Assembly (NCBI GenBank): GCA_964624465.1
Contig: CAZUZD010000074.1
Location: 1 to 22,331 of the forward strand
Direction of reading: 5' to 3'
From: CAZUZD01 sp964624465
GTDB lineage: Bacteria > Planctomycetota > Planctomycetia > Isosphaerales > Isosphaeraceae
Length of the DNA stretch: 22,331 bases
The notes under the pieces: model-generated
What the model was told of the DNA's origin: nothing
The model's input: only the letters and a program-made list of their open reading frames with translations
The model's database searches: none
Position numbers and translations under genes: made by a program
Part shown: positions 1 through 8,900 of the stretch, piece by piece
How the letters are laid out: every line of letters starts with the position of its first letter
How positions within the stretch are numbered: position 1 is the first letter of the stretch

Positions 1-3000
1 CGCCACCGGCGACGCCGACGATCGCCGCCCGCCGGCTCCGCCCGCGGCCGATCCGTCGAGCTCGGCGGTCCTGCCCGGCGGGACGCACGTCTCGGAGTTC
101 GACACTTCCGGCCAGCGCCAGCCGTTCTTCCAGAGCGTGGCGCAGATCGGACGCCAGGCGGCGCAGGGGCTGTCGCACGCGCACTCCCGCGGCATCGTGC
201 ACCGCGACATCAAGCCCAGCAACCTGCTGCTCGACACCGCCGGGGTGGTCTGGATCACCGACTTCGGCCTGGCCAAGTCGGATGACGACGGACTGACGGC
301 CACCGGCGACATCCTGGGCACGCTGCGGTACATGGCGCCCGAGCGGTTCCGCGGCCAGGGGGATGCCCGCGCCGACCTTTACTCGCTGGGCATGACGCTC
401 TATGAGCTGCTGACGTTGCGGCCGGCGTACGACTCGCTCGACCGGCTGCAGCTGATCGAGCAGATCCAGGGACAGGAGCCCCCCCGGCCGCGGTCGATCG
501 ACGCCCGGATCCCGCGGGACCTCGAGACGATCGTCCTGAAGGCGATGGACCGCGATCCGGAGGCGCGCTACCCGACGGCCGATGCGATGGCCGAGGACCT
601 GAGACGGTTCCTAGCCGACGAGCCGATCCAGGCCCGCCAGGTGAGTACCTCGGAACGCTCCTGGCGGTGGGCCCGGCGCAACCCGGCCATCGCGACGCTG
701 GGCGGCGTGCTCACGGCGCTGCTGATCGCGATGACGGTCGGCTCGCTCCTGGTGGCGGGCCGGTTCGCCAGCCTGGCGAAGACCGAAGGGTTGGCTCGCG
801 ACCGGGCGGAGCGGGCGAGTGGCCTGGCCCGGGCGGCCGAAAGCGAGACGCGTCGGTTCGCGAATCAGGCCGAGGCCGACAAGGGCCTCGCTCAGCGAGA
901 GACGCATCGCGCCGAGATCGAGACACGTCGCGCCGAGCTCGAGACGCAGCGGGCCGAGGGTGAGGCGAGACGAGCCGAGCAGCAGCTCAAGCGGGCGGAG
1001 CAGCTGGTTTACTCCAGCAAGCTGATGCTGGCCCAGAACGACTTCGAGGCCGGGAACGGCGGGCTCGCGCGCCATTATCTGGACCAGGCCCAGGTCAGCC
1101 TCCGCGGCTGGGAGCATCGTCATCTCTGGACGCGGGTCAACGCCCGACAAACGCTCGTCGTGGACAAGGGAAGCACCGTGTATGGCGTGGCGTTCAGCCC
1201 CGACGGATCGCGCATCGCCACCGCGAGCTCCCTTGGGACGAGGGTGTGGGACGCCGCGACGGGACAGGCCGTCCTCGCTCTCAGAGGGTACCCAGGACTC
1301 GCCCTGAGCGTGGCGTTCAGTCCGGACGGATCGCGCATCGTCACCGGAGGCGGGAAATGGTCGCTGGAACCCCGGCCCGATGTCGCGAAGGTCTGGGACG
1401 CCGCGACCGGCCGCGAGCTCCTGACCCTCTCGGGGCACACCGGTTGTCTTTGGAGCGTGGCATTCAGCCCCGACGGGTCACGAATCGTCACCGGAGCCGG
1501 TCCGTGGGCCTATGGGCCCGGTGAGTCGAAGGTGTGGGACGCCGCGACCGGCCGCGAGCTCCTCACCCTTCCCGGCAACGGGCAGAAGATCCGCAGCGTG
1601 GCGTTCAGCCCCGACGGCCGGCGCATCGTCACCGGCGCGACGAACGGGGAGGCGCGGCTCTGGGACGCGACGACGGGTCGGGAGCTCGCAGCGTTTCCGA
1701 AGCGGCCGCTCGAGTCCCTGGCGTTCAGCCCTGACGGGGGGCGCATCGTCACGGCACACGTGGATGGTTCCCTGACGCTCTGGGATTCCACCACGGGCCA
1801 GAATGTTTTTGCGATCAAGGCCCACGGGATGTATATCGACCGTGTGGCGTTCAGCCCCGACGGTCGACGCATCCTCACGGGCAGCGCCGACCAGACGGCC
1901 AGGGTGTGGGATGCCGCGACGGGACAGGAGCTGTTCAAGCTGAGGGGACACGCCGACCGGATCGCGAGTGTGGCGTTCAGCCCCGACGGCGGACGCATCG
2001 TCACCGGCAGTTACGACGGGACGGCCAAGGTCTGGAGTGCCGCGACGGGGCAGGAGATCCCGGTGCTCCGAGGTCACATCGACGGTGTCGTCAGCCTGGC
2101 CTTCGATGCCGAGGGCCGACGGATCGTCACCGCCAGCCTGGACGGGACCGCCCGGGTCTGGGACGTTGCGACCGCCAGACCACTTCTCGTCCTCCAGCGA
2201 TCGGAGGTCCAGTCGCCTGAAGAGCGGCGTCTGACGGATGCGTCGTTCAGCGCCGATGGATCACGGATCGTCACCGGCGGTGAGGACGGAACGGCGCGGA
2301 TTTGGGACGCCAGGACGGGAGAGCAACTCCTCCGCCTCAAGCTCCCCGGTCGCGTGGGGAGCGTGGCCTTCAGCCCCGATGGCCGGCGGATCGTCACCGG
2401 AACGTGGTTCGGGACGGGTGCGGGGAGGGGTGAAGCGAAGGTCTGGGACGCCGAGACGGGCCGCGAGCTTCTCACCTTCCAGCGAAACGACGCCGGAATC
2501 CACAGCGTGAAATTCAGTCCCGATGGGTCTCGCATCCTCACGGGAAGCCAGGATTCCAGGACGAGGGTGTGGGACGCCGCGACGGGCCGCGAGCTCCTGG
2601 TCCTCGAGGGGCACGCGGGACCGATCACGAGCGTGGCCTTTCGCCAGGATGGCCGCAGCATCGTGACCGGCAGCGCGGATCGTACGGCCAGGGTCTGGGA
2701 CGCGACGACCGGGCGGGTCCTCCTGAGCCTCACGGGGCACACGGCGGAAGTTGCCAGCGTGGTGTTCAGCCCCGACGGATCGCGCATCGTCACCGGGAGC
2801 GCCGACCGGTCGGCCAAGGTGTGGGACGCCGAGTCTGGCCAGGAGCTCCTGGCGTTCCGGGGGCACGACCAGCGGGTGGAGAGCGTGGCGTTCAGCCCGG
2901 ACGGGTCCCGGATTGTCACGGGGATCGCCGGCGGCAATGCCACCGCGAGCATCTGGTCTGCCGGGCGGGGCCAGGAGGTCCTGGTCCTCCAGGGGCAGAG

Positions 3001-3298
3001 GGAGCTGCTGGTCAACGTGGCGTTCAGCCCCGACGGCAAGAGGATCTTCGGCTGGGACGCCCAGAAGCGGATCCTGGCCTGGTCGGCCACCGATGGCAGG
3101 TCGCTCGACCCCTCCGATCCGCCCGCCATGCCACCATCCGGACCGGCCAACTCGCCCGATGGCTACGTGCAGGCGCGGCCGGAGGGCCAGACCATCGTCG
3201 TCACCGATCAACGCCCCTCGCCCGCGGAGAATGCCTGGCCACCGCCCGATGCGACGGAGCGGGAACATGTCCGCGAGGTGGAGCGAGACGGGCTTTGA
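1..3298 (+). CDS. Ser/Thr protein kinase with WD40 propellers (5' partial)
   Basis: The frame is open from the left edge, so the first candidate start (GTG at 137) is internal and the glycine loop and N-lobe lie outside the window. The kinase C-lobe is clear: HRDIKPSN begins at nt 200, DFG is at 260-268, and the APE motif lies in MAPERF. A membrane segment follows (about nt 689-757), then an Ala/Glu/Arg-rich coiled coil (about 775-1010). Fifteen WD40 repeats of the form VAFSPDGxRIVTG...VWDAATG run from about 1171 to 3105, enough for two seven-bladed propellers. By family knowledge this is a membrane-anchored Hanks-type kinase with a WD40 sensor or scaffold domain. It is a close paralog of the gene at 4280-8212, repeat for repeat. 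It ends at a TGA inside CTT-TGA-C, and typical family TPR sequence continues one frame over (to 3866). An upstream sigma partner would lie outside the window. Confidence 0.93.
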   Translation, partial: ATGDADDRRPPAPPAADPSSSAVLPGGTHVSEFDTSGQRQPFFQSVAQIGRQAAQGLSHAHSRGIVHRDIKPSNLLLDTAGVVWITDFGLAKSDDDGLTATGDILGTLRYMAPERFRGQGDARADLYSLGMTLYELLTLRPAYDSLDRLQLIEQIQGQEPPRPRSIDARIPRDLETIVLKAMDRDPEARYPTADAMAEDLRRFLADEPIQARQVSTSERSWRWARRNPAIATLGGVLTALLIAMTVGSLLVAGRFASLAKTEGLARDRAERASGLARAAESETRRFANQAEADKGLAQRETHRAEIETRRAELETQRAEGEARRAEQQLKRAEQLVYSSKLMLAQNDFEAGNGGLARHYLDQAQVSLRGWEHRHLWTRVNARQTLVVDKGSTVYGVAFSPDGSRIATASSLGTRVWDAATGQAVLALRGYPGLALSVAFSPDGSRIVTGGGKWSLEPRPDVAKVWDAATGRELLTLSGHTGCLWSVAFSPDGSRIVTGAGPWAYGPGESKVWDAATGRELLTLPGNGQKIRSVAFSPDGRRIVTGATNGEARLWDATTGRELAAFPKRPLESLAFSPDGGRIVTAHVDGSLTLWDSTTGQNVFAIKAHGMYIDRVAFSPDGRRILTGSADQTARVWDAATGQELFKLRGHADRIASVAFSPDGGRIVTGSYDGTAKVWSAATGQEIPVLRGHIDGVVSLAFDAEGRRIVTASLDGTARVWDVATARPLLVLQRSEVQSPEERRLTDASFSADGSRIVTGGEDGTARIWDARTGEQLLRLKLPGRVGSVAFSPDGRRIVTGTWFGTGAGRGEAKVWDAETGRELLTFQRNDAGIHSVKFSPDGSRILTGSQDSRTRVWDAATGRELLVLEGHAGPITSVAFRQDGRSIVTGSADRTARVWDATTGRVLLSLTGHTAEVASVVFSPDGSRIVTGSADRSAKVWDAESGQELLAFRGHDQRVESVAFSPDGSRIVTGIAGGNATASIWSAGRGQEVLVLQGQRELLVNVAFSPDGKRIFGWDAQKRILAWSATDGRSLDPSDPPAMPPSGPANSPDGYVQARPEGQTIVVTDQRPSPAENAWPPPDATEREHVREVERDGL

Positions 3299-3866
3299 CA
3301 ACACCTTCGCGCTGGACTCCGCCGTGGTCCTGATCCGGTCGGGAGACCTCGAGGGCTACGGCCGCCTCGCCCGGGCGATGCTCGACCTCTTCATCGAGTC
3401 GAAGGACCCGATGGTGGCGGATGCCACCGCGAAGGTGAACCTGCTCCTGCCCCCGGCGGAGCGGGATTGGAAGCGCCTCGAGATGGTGGCCCAGCACGCG
3501 GTCGATGCGGACGCCGGCGGCGTGAACCAGCCCTGGTTCTTCCTGGCCCGGGGCATGGCGGCGTATCGGATCGGCGAGTTCGCCGCCGCCGTCCGATGGC
3601 TCGAAAGGGCGGGGCAGTCGGACCTCGGGGCGGATCACGGGAGCACCTGGAGGTCGTACCTCGCGATGGCCGAGACTCGCCTGGGGCACTCGGAACGCGC
3701 CCGCATCCTGCTCGCGGAAGCCGGTGAACGGATCGGCGAGCGAGCCGCCCAGCGGGATGTCGGAGCCGGCTGGCACAATCTTCGGATCGCCGAGATGGCC
3801 CGCCGAGAGGCCGACACCCTGATCAACCCGGCGATCGCTCCGACCGCCGGGCCACCCCGGCCGTGA
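3267..3866 (+). CDS. TPR-type C-terminal tail, +1 frame relative to the upstream kinase
   Basis: About 190 residues of TPR-like helices, including NTFALDSAVVLIRSGDLEGY and QPWFFLARGMAAYRIGEF, lie one frame over from the preceding kinase-WD40 ORF. In this planctomycete kinase family such a tail is often fused to the kinase (family knowledge). Three readings are possible. First, a programmed +1 shift at CTT-TGA-C (3293-3299) makes a fusion product. Second, it is a separate, translationally coupled gene from ATG 3267, which has a GGAG seven bases upstream and overlaps the kinase end by 32 bp. Third, a mutation or sequencing error has split one gene. The coordinates given use the ATG at 3267. Composition and codon use match the kinase, so the sequence itself looks functional. 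Confidence 0.6.
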   Translation: MSARWSETGFDNTFALDSAVVLIRSGDLEGYGRLARAMLDLFIESKDPMVADATAKVNLLLPPAERDWKRLEMVAQHAVDADAGGVNQPWFFLARGMAAYRIGEFAAAVRWLERAGQSDLGADHGSTWRSYLAMAETRLGHSERARILLAEAGERIGERAAQRDVGAGWHNLRIAEMARREADTLINPAIAPTAGPPRP

Positions 3867-4279
3867 GCAGGATCGAGCGAGGGATGAGTGCCCCAGGTAG
3901 CCGGCGACGAACCAGTCCCTGGCCCCGGAGTCACCGCGTCCGGGGTCGACAGCCTCAGGCTTGCCAGTCCCTCTGTGAGCCGGCCGGGCTACGGACTCCG
4001 AAATTCCAGGGGCCTGCGGCAAGGGGCTCAGGGGAGTCCTCGCCCGGGGCTTACCCGACCACTGCCCCAGGACTCGGCAGGTCGAGCCCTCAAGAACTCG
4101 CTGGCCCGTTGCAAGTCGTGGTGCGGTTCAGCGAACCGCTCTTTCTGGAACGTCGCGACGCCCCAATTCCACCGGCTTCGGGCTGATTCAGGCGCACCAC
4201 GCCGCTGGATCCCCGACCGTTCGGCGCGATTGCGCTGCGGTTCGGTCGCATCGGGTCGCGGCCAGGGATTCGCACTGGG
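3867..4279. other. Intergenic region between convergent kinase genes
   Basis: There is no convincing gene here. The right end (about 4225-4279) is still homologous to the tail of the left kinase gene (around 3207-3260) when read on the minus strand. The remainder resembles nothing I recognise. I saw no strong T-tailed hairpin. Confidence 0.5.
4028..4279 (-). pseudogene. Possible detached C-terminal tail of the WD40 kinase
   Basis: Reading on past the TGA of the kinase at 4280-4282 in the same frame gives about 83 codons to the next stop at 4028-4030. The first codons (NPWPRPDATE) align without an indel with the left paralog (NAWPPPDATE), where the TGA position is a Ser codon. Beyond about 17 codons the similarity to the left copy ends and no TPR tail is visible. 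It is therefore either a short truncated remnant or plain 3' flank left by the duplication. There is no evidence that it is translated. Confidence 0.25.
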
Positions 4280-7200
4280 TCATGGTCGCTGGTCGGTGAC
4301 GCGGATGGTCGGGCCCTCCGGCCTCGCCGACATGAGGCCATCGGCGGAGTGGGCCGGTCCGGGCGCCGGCATGCCAGGCGGATCGGAGGGTTCGACCGGC
4401 GTTCCATCCGTCGTCGACCAGGCGAGGATCCGCTTCTGGGTGTCCCAGCCAAAGACACGCTGGCCATCAGGGCTGAAGGCCACGCAGGTCAGCGTCGCGC
4501 TCGGCCCCTGGAGGACCCGGACCTGCTGGCCCCGTCCGGCGTACCAGATGCTCGCGGTGGCCTGGGCGCCGGCGATCCCGGTGACGACGCGCGATCCGTC
4601 GGGGCTGAACGCCACACTCATGACCGCATTGGGTTGCCCCTTGAAGGCCAGCAACTCCTGACCCGACTCGGCATCCCACACCTTGGCCGATCGGTCATGG
4701 CTCCCGGTGACGATCCGCTGGCCGTCGGGACTGTACGCGACGCTCGTCAGATCCGCCGTGTGCCCCTTGAGACTCAGCACTTCCCCACCGGTCGCTGCGT
4801 CCCACACCCGAGCCGTCTGGTCCCGGCTCCCGGTGAGGATGCGACGGCCGTCTCCGCGAAACGCCATGCTGGTGACGGGTCCCGAATGCCCCCGGAGCAC
4901 CAGGAGTTCGCGGCCCGTCGCGGCGTCCCACACCCGCGCCGTATGGTCCTGGCTCCCGGTGAGGATGCGGGTCCCGTCGGGGCTGAATTTCACGCTGAGG
5001 ATCCCGGCGCCAATGGGCTGAAGCGCGAGAAGCTCGCGGCCCGTCGCGGCGTCCCAGACCTTCGCGACACCCAGCGTCCTTTTTTGCGCATTCCAGGTTC
5101 CGGTGACAATGCGCTGACCGTCGGGACTGTACGCCACTCGCACGACGGAGCCGCGTGGTCCCTGAAGCGTGAGGACGGACTGACCGGTCACGGCGTCCCA
5201 GACCCGCGCCGTCCCATTCTCCCCCCCGGTGACGATGCGCTGGCCGTCGGGGCTGAACACCGCCTCATGCAGCGGACGGCCCTCGGCTCCCGACACGAGC
5301 TCCGGGGGCCTGAGGACGAGAAGGGACTGGGCCGTCACCGCGTCCCACACCCGGGCGGTCCCGTCCCGGCTGGCGGTGAGGATCCGACGGCCATCGGTAT
5401 CGAACGCCAGGCTGGACACCTCGTCGGTGTGCCCCCGCAGGATCGGGACCTCCTGTCCCGTCACGGCATCCCACACCTTCGCCGTTCCGTCGTAGCTCCC
5501 GGTGATGATACGTCGACTGTCCTGGCTGTACGCCACGCTCGCAATCCGATCGGTGTGCCCCTTGAGGCTGAACCGCTCCTTTCCGGTCGCGGCATCCCAG
5601 ACCTTCGCCGAACCGTCATAGCTCGCGGTGACAATCCGGTGGCCGTCGGGGCTGAAGGCCACGCTGTCGATCAGGTTCCGATGGGCCTGGATCGCGAGGA
5701 CTTCCTGGGCGGTGGTGGAATCCCAGGCCTTCACCGAACCATCCCCGTGTGCCGTGACGATGCGTCCCCCGTCAGGACTGAAGACCAGGGCCTGGAGCGG
5801 TGCTTTCCGAAAGCTCGCGAGTTCACGACCCGTCGCGGCCTCCCAGAACCGCACCTCACCATTCGTGGCGCCGGTGACGATGCGTCGGCCATCGGGACTG
5901 AAGGCCACACGGCGCACCCTCTGCCCGTTTCCCGGGATGGTCAGGAGCTCGTGGCCCGTCGCGGCGTCCCACACCTTCGCCTCACCCGACCCGTCCGACC
6001 AGGCCCCGGAGCCGGTGACGATGCGTGATCCGTCGGGGCTGAACGCCAGGCTCCAGAGACAGCCGGTGTGCCCTGCGAGGGTGAAGAGCTCGCGGCCGGT
6101 CGCGGCGTCCCAGACCTTCGCGACATCGGGCTTGGCCACCAGCGACCAGGCCCCGCCTCCGGTGACGATGCGCTGACCGTCGGGGCTGAAGGCCACGCTG
6201 AGGACGTAGCCTTGATGTCCCCGGAGCGTGAGGACGGGCTGGCAGGTCGCGGCGTCCCAGACCCGCGCTGTCCCGTCCGCACCCCCGGTGAGAATCCGTG
6301 ATCCGTCGGGGCTGAACGCCACGCCATACACGGTGCCCTTGTGCCCCAGGAGCGTTTTCCGGGCGTTGATCCGTGTCCAGAGGTAACGGTGCTCCCAGCC
6401 GCGGAGGCTGACCTGGGCCTCATCCAGGTAATGGAACGCCAGCCTGCCGTCACCGGCCTCGAAGTCATTCTGGGCCAGCATCAGCTTGCTGGAGTACACC
6501 AGCAGCTCCGCTCGCGTGAGTTGCTGCTCGGCTCGTCGCCTCTCCCCCTCGGCGCGCAGGGTCTCGCGCTGGGCGTGGAGCGTCTCACGCTGGGCCAGGT
6601 CCTTGTCGGTTTCGGCTTGGTTCGCGAACCGTCGGGTCTCCTGCTCGGCCGCCCGGGCCTGGATGCTCGCCCGCTCCGCCTCGTCGCGTGCCCGTCCAGC
6701 CGTCTTTGCCAGGTTGGCGAAGCGGCCCGCCGCCAGGAGCGAGCCGACCGTCACCAGGATCAGCAGCGTCGTCAGCACGCCGCCGAGAACCGCCACCGCC
6801 GGGTTGCGCCGGGCCCAGCGCCAGGAGCGTTCCGAGGTGCTCACCTGGCGGGCCTGGATCGGCTCGTCGGCCAGGAACCGTCTCAGGTCCTCGGCCAGCG
6901 CCTCGGCCGACGCATATCGCGCCCGCGGGTCCTTCTCGATTGCCTTCAGGACCACCGTCTCCAGGTCGCGAGGGATTCGAGGATCCCGCTCACGCGGACG
7001 TTTTGGCTCGTCTTCCTTGATCTGCTGGATCAACCGCAGCCGGTCCTTGCCTTCGAAGGCCGGGCGGAGGGTGAGCAGCTCGTAGAGCGTCAGGCCCAGC
7101 GCGTAGACGTCAGCACGACCGTCTCCCAGGCCGCGGAACCTCTCGGGCGCCATGTAGCGCAACGTGCCCAGGACGTCGCCGCTCTGCGTGAGGCCGTCGT

Positions 7201-8212
7201 CGTCCCCCTTGGCCAGCCCGAAGTCCGCGATCCACACCACCCCGGAGTGGTCCAGCAGCAGGTTGCTGGGCTTGATGTCGCGATGGAAGATCCCTCCCGC
7301 ATGCGCGTACGCCAGCCCCTGCGCCACCTGCCGTGCGATCTGGGCCACGCTCCGGAAGTACGTGGTGCGCCGACCCGAGAGGTAGGTGTGCGTGGCCTGG
7401 CTTCCTCCCGGCAGGGCAGCCGGTGGCCATGTCGGGGTCGAGGACGAGCCAGGTCCGCCTGCACCGCCCGAGCCTCCGACGTCCGCGGGGCCGGCGTCCG
7501 CGGGGCTGGCCCCCCCGCTGGCGACCTGCGTCTCCCCACCTGGCATCCCGGCGGGCGCGGGAACGCCTTCGTTCGCGATCCGACCCGTCAGCAAGGAGGC
7601 CGCAAACCGGCCGACGCCGTCGCCCAGAGCGGCCGTGGGAGCCAGTCCGTCCACCGCGCGCACCTGGTGGACCGGGGCACGCAGTCGTGCCAGCTCCTCG
7701 ATCACCTGGTCCAGCCCCTGGCCCTGGATGAACTGCATCGCGTAGTAGGCCACCTCGCCGGTCGTGCCCACCTCGAACACGGGCACGATGTTGGTGTGGT
7801 GCAGGCGCGCCGCCGCCTTCGCCTCGCGGCGGAATCGTTCCAGCCGGATGCGGTTTCCAGCCAGGTGGCCCGGCAGGACCTTCAAGGCCACGCGACGGCC
7901 CAGGCTCACCTGCTCGGCCTCATACACCACGCCCATGCCGCCCCGGCCCACCTCGCGGAGGATCCGGTAATCGCCCAGGAGACGTCCTTCGAGCGGGGAC
8001 GGCGAAGCCGGCCGATGCCGCGGCGCAGGGTCCACCGTCAGATCCTGCTCCACCATCACCAGCGCGGGCAAGAGCTCGCGGATCTGGTCGGCAAGCTCGG
8101 GGTGCTGGGCCGCGTATTCCTCGATGCCGGGCCGCTGGCCGGAGCGGAATCGCGTGAGAAAGGACTCTGCGACGACCTCGAATGGATCGCGATCGGCAGA
8201 ATCCTCGCTCAT
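4280..8212 (-). CDS. Ser/Thr protein kinase with WD40 propellers
   Basis: This is a 1310-residue Hanks-type kinase, complete at both ends. Residues about 82-180 form the N-lobe, with the ATP loop GRGGMGVV at 89-96 and the ATP lysine K111. A low-complexity Gly/Pro/Ala insert (about 180-285) splits the kinase domain before the C-lobe. The C-lobe has catalytic HRD 310-312, DFG 330-332 and APE 356-358. A membrane segment lies at about 472-494, a coiled coil at 500-570 and fifteen WD40 repeats at about 620-1290. The topology suggests a cytoplasmic kinase and a propeller domain across the membrane. The ATG overlaps the stop of the ECF sigma gene (ATGA), so the two are translationally coupled. I infer that the kinase phosphorylates or controls that sigma factor; the target is not proven by sequence. 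It is a paralog of the left-edge gene and lacks that gene's TPR tail. Confidence 0.95.
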   Translation of the reverse strand: MSEDSADRDPFEVVAESFLTRFRSGQRPGIEEYAAQHPELADQIRELLPALVMVEQDLTVDPAPRHRPASPSPLEGRLLGDYRILREVGRGGMGVVYEAEQVSLGRRVALKVLPGHLAGNRIRLERFRREAKAAARLHHTNIVPVFEVGTTGEVAYYAMQFIQGQGLDQVIEELARLRAPVHQVRAVDGLAPTAALGDGVGRFAASLLTGRIANEGVPAPAGMPGGETQVASGGASPADAGPADVGGSGGAGGPGSSSTPTWPPAALPGGSQATHTYLSGRRTTYFRSVAQIARQVAQGLAYAHAGGIFHRDIKPSNLLLDHSGVVWIADFGLAKGDDDGLTQSGDVLGTLRYMAPERFRGLGDGRADVYALGLTLYELLTLRPAFEGKDRLRLIQQIKEDEPKRPRERDPRIPRDLETVVLKAIEKDPRARYASAEALAEDLRRFLADEPIQARQVSTSERSWRWARRNPAVAVLGGVLTTLLILVTVGSLLAAGRFANLAKTAGRARDEAERASIQARAAEQETRRFANQAETDKDLAQRETLHAQRETLRAEGERRRAEQQLTRAELLVYSSKLMLAQNDFEAGDGRLAFHYLDEAQVSLRGWEHRYLWTRINARKTLLGHKGTVYGVAFSPDGSRILTGGADGTARVWDAATCQPVLTLRGHQGYVLSVAFSPDGQRIVTGGGAWSLVAKPDVAKVWDAATGRELFTLAGHTGCLWSLAFSPDGSRIVTGSGAWSDGSGEAKVWDAATGHELLTIPGNGQRVRRVAFSPDGRRIVTGATNGEVRFWEAATGRELASFRKAPLQALVFSPDGGRIVTAHGDGSVKAWDSTTAQEVLAIQAHRNLIDSVAFSPDGHRIVTASYDGSAKVWDAATGKERFSLKGHTDRIASVAYSQDSRRIITGSYDGTAKVWDAVTGQEVPILRGHTDEVSSLAFDTDGRRILTASRDGTARVWDAVTAQSLLVLRPPELVSGAEGRPLHEAVFSPDGQRIVTGGENGTARVWDAVTGQSVLTLQGPRGSVVRVAYSPDGQRIVTGTWNAQKRTLGVAKVWDAATGRELLALQPIGAGILSVKFSPDGTRILTGSQDHTARVWDAATGRELLVLRGHSGPVTSMAFRGDGRRILTGSRDQTARVWDAATGGEVLSLKGHTADLTSVAYSPDGQRIVTGSHDRSAKVWDAESGQELLAFKGQPNAVMSVAFSPDGSRVVTGIAGAQATASIWYAGRGQQVRVLQGPSATLTCVAFSPDGQRVFGWDTQKRILAWSTTDGTPVEPSDPPGMPAPGPAHSADGLMSARPEGPTIRVTDQRP

Positions 8213-8862
8213 CGTTCGTCCCCGGAACTCGCGGTCGAGAGACCGGCCAGGATCTCCTTCAGGCGGACGAGGGCACGGGTGTAGCGCTTGCTCGCGGCGG
8301 ACTTGTCCAGCTCCAGGGCCGCTGCGGCGTCGCCGTTGGTCATCTGCTCGTAGTGCCGCAGCACCAGGATCTCGCGATCCAGCGGGTCCATGCGGTTGAG
8401 CGCCTCCTGGAGCTGGAACTTGCGCTCGGCACGCTGGGCCGCCTGGCTGGGGCTGGTCAGCTTGCCCAGGAGCCGGGCGGCCAGCGCGCCGGTGCTGGCC
8501 CCCGGCATGGCGCCCCGGTAGATCGAGACCTCCCGGCCCACGGCACGGCCGGGACTCGCGAGGTGGCGGCGGTGCTGATCCTGAATCCGCTGCCCGACCA
8601 GGAACCGCAGCCAGAAGTAGAACGGGACGCGCGGGTCGCGGGCGAACTCCTCGAGCCTCGTCATGGCATCGAGGTAACCCTCCTGGATCACATCCGAGGC
8701 ATCGACCCGGCCCTGGAGCCGAGGGTCGAGCCGCAGAGCCACCATCCGCCTCAACCGGCTTCGGTATCGCTCAAGGAGCTCGGCGATCGCGACCCGATCG
8801 CCGCGTTCCGCACGCGCGACAGCGTCGAGGATCTGTTCCGGCGGTGGTGTCATGTCGTGCAT
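8209..8862 (-). CDS. ECF-type RNA polymerase sigma factor
   Basis: This is a 217-residue sigma-70 family factor of ECF size. Region 2 spans about residues 10-105, with the core-binding helix around DASDVIQEGYLDAM (54-67) and the -10 recognition helix in WLRFLVGQRIQDQHRRH. Region 4 spans about 155-207, with a helix-turn-helix around MTNGDAAAALELDKSAASKR. No anti-sigma gene is adjacent. Instead the stop overlaps the kinase start by 4 bp, which suggests control by the kinase, as in known STPK-linked ECF groups. ATG 8862 is chosen; an ATG nine bases downstream (8853) is also possible. Neither has a Shine-Dalgarno sequence, and a -10-like box lies six bases upstream of 8862, so a leaderless mRNA is plausible. 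Confidence 0.92.
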   Translation of the reverse strand: MHDMTPPPEQILDAVARAERGDRVAIAELLERYRSRLRRMVALRLDPRLQGRVDASDVIQEGYLDAMTRLEEFARDPRVPFYFWLRFLVGQRIQDQHRRHLASPGRAVGREVSIYRGAMPGASTGALAARLLGKLTSPSQAAQRAERKFQLQEALNRMDPLDREILVLRHYEQMTNGDAAAALELDKSAASKRYTRALVRLKEILAGLSTASSGDER

Positions 8863-8900
8863 GGTAGCACATTACTGAAATCCAACAAATTTAAGAAACC
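8863..8900 (-). promoter_or_regulatory. Candidate leaderless promoter of the sigma/kinase operon
   Basis: This is an AT-rich stretch in a GC-rich background immediately upstream of the sigma ATG. On the minus strand a TAATGT -10-like box occupies 8874-8869 and is followed by six bases and then ATG at 8862. A weak -35 (TTCTTA, 8897-8892) sits 17 bp upstream. There is no ribosome binding site between the box and the start codon. Confidence 0.35.

Noticed and set aside
2074..3304. Long minus-strand ORFs (358 and 347 codons) opposite the left kinase
   Set aside because: They mirror the WD40 repeats in antisense (recurrent DPSGLNATL-like strings) and result from high GC and repeat periodicity.
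4349..8284. Plus-strand ORFs of 559 and 647 codons opposite the right kinase
   Set aside because: They are antisense shadows of the kinase-WD40 gene with no domain of their own.
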